55,466 nt of DNA from Sporichthyaceae bacterium (GTDB lineage: Bacteria > Actinomycetota > Actinomycetes > Sporichthyales > Sporichthyaceae), in the NCBI GenBank assembly GCA_036493475.1, contig DASXPS010000116.1:1-55466 (forward strand), written 5' to 3'. Below the pieces are notes generated by a model. That model was not told the DNA's origin, did no database searches, and worked only from the letters and a program-made list of their open reading frames with translations. A program made the position numbers and the translations under genes. Of the stretch, positions 54,009 through 55,466 are shown in pieces. The stretch's first letter is position 1. Each line of letters begins with the position of its first letter.

Positions 54009-54016
54009 GAGAGGTC

Positions 54017-54574
54017 ATGATCGACGACATCCTGCTCGAGGCCGAGGACAAGATGGAGAAGGCGGTCGAGGTCGGCAAGGAGGACTTCGCCGCGATCCGG
54101 ACCGGCCGCGCGAACCCGGCCATGTTCTCCAAGATCATGGTCGATTACTACGGCAGTCCGACCCCGGTGAACCAGCTCGCCGGCTTCGCCACGCCCGAGG
54201 CGCGCATGGTGATCGTGACGCCATACGACAAAAGCGCACTGGGTGCCATCGAGCGTGCCATCCGCGATTCGGACCTAGGTGTGAACCCGGGCAACGACGG
54301 CTCGATCATCCGCGTCGCGCTGCCGCTGCTGACCGAGGAACGTCGCAAGGAGTACATCAAGGTCGCCCGGCACAAGGCCGAGGACGCCCGGGTGTCCATT
54401 CGCAACATCCGCCGGCACGCCATGGACCACCTGCACAAGTTGCAGAAGGACGGCGACGCCGGCGAGGACGAGGTGCGGCGCGCGGAGAAGCACTTGGAGG
54501 ACGTCACCCACAAGCACGTCGCCGCGGTCGACGACATGCTCAAGCACAAGGAAGCCGAGCTGCTCGAGGTCTGA
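54017..54574 (+). CDS. frr: Ribosome recycling factor
   Basis: A 185-aa factor that, with EF-G, splits post-termination ribosomes. [58 protein letters not shown] and [20 protein letters not shown] are the family core, making a three-helix bundle and an inserted beta domain. The AGGAGAGG sequence just upstream of the ATG is strong. In the pyrH-frr-cdsA order. Confidence 0.98.
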   Translation: MIDDILLEAEDKMEKAVEVGKEDFAAIRTGRANPAMFSKIMVDYYGSPTPVNQLAGFATPEARMVIVTPYDKSALGAIERAIRDSDLGVNPGNDGSIIRVALPLLTEERRKEYIKVARHKAEDARVSIRNIRRHAMDHLHKLQKDGDAGEDEVRRAEKHLEDVTHKHVAAVDDMLKHKEAELLEV

Positions 54575-54592
54575 CGAAACGACAGCGAGCTT

Positions 54593-55438
54593 GTGGTGAC
54601 GGCAGCTTCGCCGGCCAAGAGTCCCGGTCGAGCCGGGCGCAATCTGCCCGCCGCGATCGGTGTCGGCGTCGGGCTGGGCGGCACCGTCATCGCGTGTCTC
54701 GTCATCTCCCGGGCCGCGTTCGTCGCGCTGGTGTCCATCGCGGTGCTCATAGCGGTGTGGGAGCTGACCTCCGCGATGGCCACCAAGAATGTGCGCGCCC
54801 CGCTGGTGCCGCTGGCCATCGGCTCGGTGGCGATGTTGGTCGCGGCCTACCAAGGCGGCACCGAGTCGCTGATGGTCGGGCTGGTACTCACCACGCTCGC
54901 GGTGGTCGGCTGGCGGTTGGTGGACGGCCCCGACGGGTTCGCCGCGGACATCACCGCGGGGGTGTTCACCGCGGTCTACGTGCCGTTCCTGGCCGGCTTC
55001 ACGATCCTGATGAACGCCCCGCACGACGGGGCGCGGCGGGTGGCCACCTTCGTGATCGTGGTGGTCTGCAACGACGTCGGCGGCTACGCGGCGGGCGTGT
55101 TATTCGGCAAGCACCAGATGGCGCCGAAAATCAGCCCGAAGAAGTCCTGGGAGGGCATGGCGGGCTCGCTCATCGCGTGCGCGGCGGGCGGCGCGATCTG
55201 CGTGATCGTCATGATCGACGGCGGCTCGTGGTGGCAAGGCGCGCTACTGGGCCTGGCGTTATCCGTGGCGTCGACCGTCGGCGACCTCGGCGAATCCGTG
55301 CTCAAGCGCGACCTGGGCGTCAAGGACATGGGCACCCTGCTGCCCGGCCACGGCGGCATCATGGACCGCCTGGACTCGCTGCTGGTGGCCGCGCCCATCG
55401 CCTGGCTGTTGCTGGCCGCGATCGTCAACCCGCGCTGA
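54593..55438 (+). CDS. cdsA: Phosphatidate cytidylyltransferase
   Basis: A 281-aa multi-pass membrane enzyme that makes CDP-diacylglycerol from phosphatidate and CTP. Seven or eight hydrophobic segments are visible. The signature is the C-terminal ASTVGDLGESVLKRDLGVKD ... LPGHGGIMDRLDSL, with the catalytic Asp residues. PKKSWEGMAGSL is also conserved. The start is GTG 18 nt after frr. It is the last gene in the window. Confidence 0.96.
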   Translation: MVTAASPAKSPGRAGRNLPAAIGVGVGLGGTVIACLVISRAAFVALVSIAVLIAVWELTSAMATKNVRAPLVPLAIGSVAMLVAAYQGGTESLMVGLVLTTLAVVGWRLVDGPDGFAADITAGVFTAVYVPFLAGFTILMNAPHDGARRVATFVIVVVCNDVGGYAAGVLFGKHQMAPKISPKKSWEGMAGSLIACAAGGAICVIVMIDGGSWWQGALLGLALSVASTVGDLGESVLKRDLGVKDMGTLLPGHGGIMDRLDSLLVAAPIAWLLLAAIVNPR

Positions 55439-55446
55439 ACGCCGCC

Positions 55447-55466
55447 ACTGTCATACGCGCAGCGTC
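55447..55466. repeat. Copy of the pre-smc palindrome core, cut by the window end
   Basis: ACTGTCATACGCGCAGCGTC matches the reverse complement of the inner arm of the pre-smc palindrome (26138-26157) at 18 of 20 positions. The element continues past the window end. It starts 9 nt after the cdsA stop. Confidence 0.7.

Overview
The window is about 55 kb of very GC-rich, densely packed chromosome with GTG starts, many 4-base ATGA/GTGA overlaps, PII and F420-linked genes, an HU protein with a Lys/Ala tail, NdgR beside leuCD, and a WhiG/FliA-type sigma factor. This is typical of a filamentous or sporulating actinobacterium (class Actinomycetes). Gene order matches, by recall, the conserved leuCD - hup - recG - rnc - smc - ffh - rpsP - trmD - rplS - lepB - comM - dprA - whiG - rpsB - tsf - cdsA segment of Streptomyces and relatives. 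The exact genus cannot be read from the sequence. No phage, transposase, tRNA, rRNA or CRISPR array was seen.

Layout. 1-5972: accessory stress and regulatory genes. A tandem repeat is followed by an SDR/QueA-like pair under a SoxR box, then soxR, a TetR regulator with two palindromic operators coupled to an MpaB-type oxygenase, and a Cys/Met PLP enzyme coupled to the NdgR-type IclR regulator. 6043-9029: leuC, leuD and hup. 9035-16269: cofC (F420), plsC, gpsA, an F420-type oxidoreductase, ddl, a DUF3515 lipoprotein, a small Lrp-type protein, thiL, thiD and rpmB. 16436-24959: a FakA-like DAK protein, recG, rsmD, coaD, a coiled-coil protein, the DUF177-rpmF-rnc-mutM operon and a small coiled-coil protein. 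24960-26301: a 1.3 kb stretch with no credible gene, crowded with inverted and direct repeats. 26302-31752: smc, a HAD-like protein and ftsY. 31760-37875: two consecutive amtB-glnK cassettes, each behind a GlnR-like box, then glnD. 37932-45840: ffh, an amidohydrolase, the rpsP-khpA-rimM-trmD operon, rplS, two signal peptidases and rnhB. 45851-51133: a tiny ORF coupled to a DUF2469 gene, yraN, comM, dprA, xerC and whiG. 51311-55438: rpsB, tsf, pyrH, frr and cdsA.

How the genes work together. The ammonium block forms a complete uptake-and-sensing module: two transporters, two PII proteins and the PII-modifying enzyme. The paralogous transporters differ at one diagnostic pore residue: AmtB1 keeps the first His of the twin-His pair and AmtB2 has Glu. 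ffh and ftsY provide co-translational targeting, and the two signal peptidases process the exported proteins. rpsP/rimM/trmD/rplS, rpsB/tsf/frr, rpmB and rpmF belong to translation.

The strongest candidates for something undescribed are the palindrome-dense region before smc, including a possible structured RNA and a long palindrome whose core recurs at the very end of the window; the H/E-divergent tandem amtB-glnK pair; and two tiny ORFs that overlap the start codons of trmD and the DUF2469 gene.
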